From NC2004 sp050874905 (GTDB taxonomy: Bacteria > Bacillota > Clostridia > Lachnospirales > Lachnospiraceae): a stretch of 8,430 nucleotides of DNA. Positions within the stretch are counted from its first letter, which is position 1, and every line of letters starts with the position of its first letter. The DNA is taken from assembly GCA_050874905.1 (NCBI GenBank), contig JBNMLP010000033.1, forward strand, positions 1 through 8,430, read 5' to 3'. The notes beneath the pieces are model-generated. The model saw only the letters and a program-made list of their open reading frames with translations, made no database searches and was not told where the DNA came from. The translations under genes and the position numbers were made by a program. Of this stretch, positions 6,859-8,430 are shown in pieces.

Positions 6859-6867
6859 TGTTATAAT
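6859..6867 (+). promoter_or_regulatory. Extended -10 promoter of ppdK
   Basis: TG-T-TATAAT (6859-6867) is a full extended -10 with a consensus hexamer at 6862-6867. At 17 bp upstream only CTTTTC (6839-6844) is present, a poor -35, so the TG extension probably compensates. An A- and T-rich stretch (6813-6848) upstream could act as an UP element. The start site is expected near 6874. Confidence 0.7.
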
Positions 6868-6873
6868 GTGATT

Positions 6874-6954
6874 AGCGGCCTGCTGTCTATAGGTGAGTTG
6901 CGCCTTTCTGCCATGAAAGGGGCATCAGGATGGACAGGCTTACAAAATATTTTT
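6874..6954 (+). other. Structured 5' leader of ppdK
   Basis: The leader of about 97 nt can fold. CCTTTC (6903-6908) pairs with GAAAGG (6915-6920) in a local hairpin. Two mutually exclusive outer pairings exist: GCCTG (6878-6882) with CAGGC (6935-6939), or CTGTC (6883-6887) with GACAG (6933-6937). No terminator follows and no known riboswitch class was recognised. It may only stabilise the message. Confidence 0.35.
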
Positions 6955-6961
6955 AGGAGGT
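6955..6961 (+). promoter_or_regulatory. Ribosome-binding site of ppdK
   Basis: AGGAGGT is a perfect Shine-Dalgarno 9 to 10 nt before the ATG at 6971. This is slightly long but normal for Firmicutes, and it supports this start for a highly expressed gene. Confidence 0.85.
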
Positions 6962-6970
6962 AACTAGACA

Positions 6971-8430
6971 ATGGCAAAATGGGTGTATATGTTTAGCGAA
7001 GGCGACATGACCATGCGTAACTTACTTGGTGGTAAGGGTGCGAACCTTGCTGAGATGACTTCAATCGGTCTTCCGGTACCACAGGGATTTACGGTAACTA
7101 CAGAGGCTTGTACACAGTACTATGAGGATGGACGTAAGATCAATGATGAGATCATGAGCCAGATCATGGACGGTGTAAAGAAGATGGAAGAGATCAACGG
7201 CAAGAAGTTTGGTGATAAGACCAATCCTCTGTTAGTATCTGTACGTTCTGGTGCTCGTGCTTCCATGCCTGGTATGATGGATACCATCTTAAACCTTGGT
7301 TTAAATGACGAAGTAGTAGCTGCTATGATCGCTGGTAATCCAGACCCTACATTTGAGCGTTTCGTATATGATTCTTACAGACGTTTCATTCAGATGTTCT
7401 CTGACGTTGTAATGGAAGTTGGTAAGAAGTATTTCGAGCAGTTGATCGATAAGATGAAAGAAGAGAAGGGCGTTCAGTACGACGTTGAGCTTACTGCTGC
7501 TGATCTGGAGACTTTAGCAGAGCAGTTCAAGGCTGAGTACAAGAACCAGTTAGGTCAGGATTTCCCTTCCGATCCTGTAGAGCAGTTGAAGTTAGCAGTT
7601 GAGGCTGTATTCCGTTCATGGGACAACCCTCGTGCAAACGTATATCGTCGTGATAACGACATCCCTTACTCATGGGGTACTGCAGTTAACGTAATGCCTA
7701 TGGTATTCGGTAACTTAAATGATGAGTCTGGTACTGGTGTTGCATTTACTCGTGACCCTGCTACTGGTGAGAATAAGTTAATGGGTGAGTTCTTAAAGAA
7801 CGCTCAGGGTGAGGACGTTGTTGCCGGTGTTCGTACTCCAATGCCAATCGCACAGATGGAGCAGGAGTTCCCAGAGGCATATGAAGAGTTCATCAAGGTA
7901 TGTGATATCTTAGAGAACCACTACCATGATATGCAGGATATGGAGTTCACAGTAGAGAACAAGAAGCTCTACATGTTACAGTGCCGTAACGGTAAGAGAA
8001 CAGCTCCTGCTGCATTAAAGATTGCTTGTGATTTAGTAGACGAGGGACATAAGACTCCAGAAGAGGCAGTTGCTATGATCGATCCTCGTAACTTAGATAC
8101 ACTGCTTCATCCACAGTTCGATGCTGCTGCATTAAAGGCTGCTACTCCACTTGGTAAGGGACTTGGAGCTTCTCCTGGTGCTGCTTGTGGTAAGGTTGTA
8201 TTTACTGCAGAAGATGCTGAGACATGGAATGCAAACGGTGAGAAGGTTGTTCTTGTTCGTCTTGAGACATCTCCAGAGGATATCACTGGTATGAAAGCTT
8301 CTCAGGGTATCTTAACAGTACGTGGTGGTATGACATCACACGCTGCCGTAGTAGCACGTGGTATGGGTACCTGCTGTGTATCTGGTTGTGGCGACATCGT
8401 TATGGATGAGGAGAACAAGAAGTTCACATT
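6971..8430 (+). CDS. ppdK: Pyruvate, phosphate dikinase, N-terminal 55 percent (runs off the window)
   Basis: The enzyme interconverts pyruvate, ATP and phosphate with PEP, AMP and pyrophosphate. In anaerobic Firmicutes it links glycolysis and PEP supply in the cytosol. About 487 of the usual 870-880 codons are visible, with no stop before the edge. The nucleotide-binding domain shows LGGKGANLAEM (19-29), SVRSGARASMPGMMDT (90-104), SGTGVAFTRDPATGE (253-267) and LQCRNGKRT (336-344). The swivelling phosphohistidine domain has GKGLGASPGAACGKV (395-409) and GGMTSHAAVVARGMG (452-466). The catalytic phospho-accepting residue is His457, matching His455 in the Clostridium symbiosum enzyme. The Thr two residues before it (455) is the site regulated by PDRP proteins in other organisms. 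The PEP/pyruvate TIM-barrel domain lies beyond the window. Codon use is strongly biased (GGT, GCT, CGT, AAC, GAG), unlike its neighbours, as expected of a very abundant protein. The start is fixed by AGGAGGT. Confidence 0.97.
   Translation, partial: MAKWVYMFSEGDMTMRNLLGGKGANLAEMTSIGLPVPQGFTVTTEACTQYYEDGRKINDEIMSQIMDGVKKMEEINGKKFGDKTNPLLVSVRSGARASMPGMMDTILNLGLNDEVVAAMIAGNPDPTFERFVYDSYRRFIQMFSDVVMEVGKKYFEQLIDKMKEEKGVQYDVELTAADLETLAEQFKAEYKNQLGQDFPSDPVEQLKLAVEAVFRSWDNPRANVYRRDNDIPYSWGTAVNVMPMVFGNLNDESGTGVAFTRDPATGENKLMGEFLKNAQGEDVVAGVRTPMPIAQMEQEFPEAYEEFIKVCDILENHYHDMQDMEFTVENKKLYMLQCRNGKRTAPAALKIACDLVDEGHKTPEEAVAMIDPRNLDTLLHPQFDAAALKAATPLGKGLGASPGAACGKVVFTAEDAETWNANGEKVVLVRLETSPEDITGMKASQGILTVRGGMTSHAAVVARGMGTCCVSGCGDIVMDEENKKFT

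Noticed and set aside
6845..6867. TTGTGG (6845-6850) as -35 of the ppdK promoter
   Set aside because: The gap to TATAAT is only 11 bp. The extended -10 motif is a better explanation.
6766..6963. 65-codon open frame between glyS and ppdK
   Set aside because: It starts inside the end of glyS, runs through the terminator and the ppdK promoter, has no ribosome-binding site, and its composition follows the poly-A/T tract.
6913..6963. 16-codon upstream ORF ending within the ppdK Shine-Dalgarno (TAA at 6961)
   Set aside because: Its position would suit a leader peptide, but no ribosome-binding site precedes the ATG and there is no run of regulatory codons. Probably chance.
1..8430. CRISPR array, tRNA or rRNA genes, attachment sites, toxin-antitoxin or other defence genes
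   Set aside because: No spaced direct repeats, cloverleaf-like or rRNA-like sequence, or further defence gene was found on reading both strands. The only defence-related sequence is the hsdR fragment.

Overview
The window looks like chromosomal DNA from a low-to-mid GC Firmicute, most likely a gut Lachnospiraceae (Clostridium cluster XIVa) or a close relative. The signs are strong AGGAGG ribosome-binding sites, sigma-A type promoters, a single-chain glycyl-tRNA synthetase, a pyruvate phosphate dikinase gene with the codon bias of a very highly expressed gene, and an IS110-type remnant next to a restriction gene. Genus and species cannot be fixed from the sequence alone.

Left part (1-1907): an accessory, damaged region. 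Bases 1 to about 141 read on the minus strand as an internal piece of an IS110-family transposase. It is joined abruptly, head to head, to the 3' two thirds of a type I restriction gene (hsdR). The hsdR piece keeps helicase motor 2 and the C-terminal domain but has lost the nuclease and motor 1, so it is a truncated gene. The junction lies inside both genes, so it is either a deletion scar or an assembly join. A small PH-domain protein (1937-2320) with a strong Shine-Dalgarno follows.

Middle (2321-5279): a metal-homeostasis unit. A consensus promoter (TTGACA-18-TATAAT) drives a leader holding a yybP-ykoY (Mn2+) riboswitch. The 3' strand of its P1 helix is also the 5' arm of a long intrinsic terminator, the layout of a ligand-dependent transcriptional ON switch. 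It controls a full-length PMCA-like P2-type ATPase of 866 codons, which by context is likely to export Mn2+ and/or Ca2+.

Right part (5280-8430): core genes. glyS (glycyl-tRNA synthetase) has its own promoter, with a perfect 8-bp inverted repeat over the -10 element and a leader of about 30 nt that is too short for a T-box. It ends at a strong intrinsic terminator. ppdK (pyruvate phosphate dikinase) then starts from an extended -10 promoter with a leader of about 100 nt and runs off the right edge with about 487 codons visible.

Each of the three complete or core transcription units (ATPase, glyS, ppdK) has its own promoter, so there is no large operon. No CRISPR array, tRNA, rRNA or complete mobile element was seen. 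I found no convincing novel multi-gene system. The most informative elements are the riboswitch-terminator switch, the IS110/hsdR junction and the palindrome over the glyS promoter.
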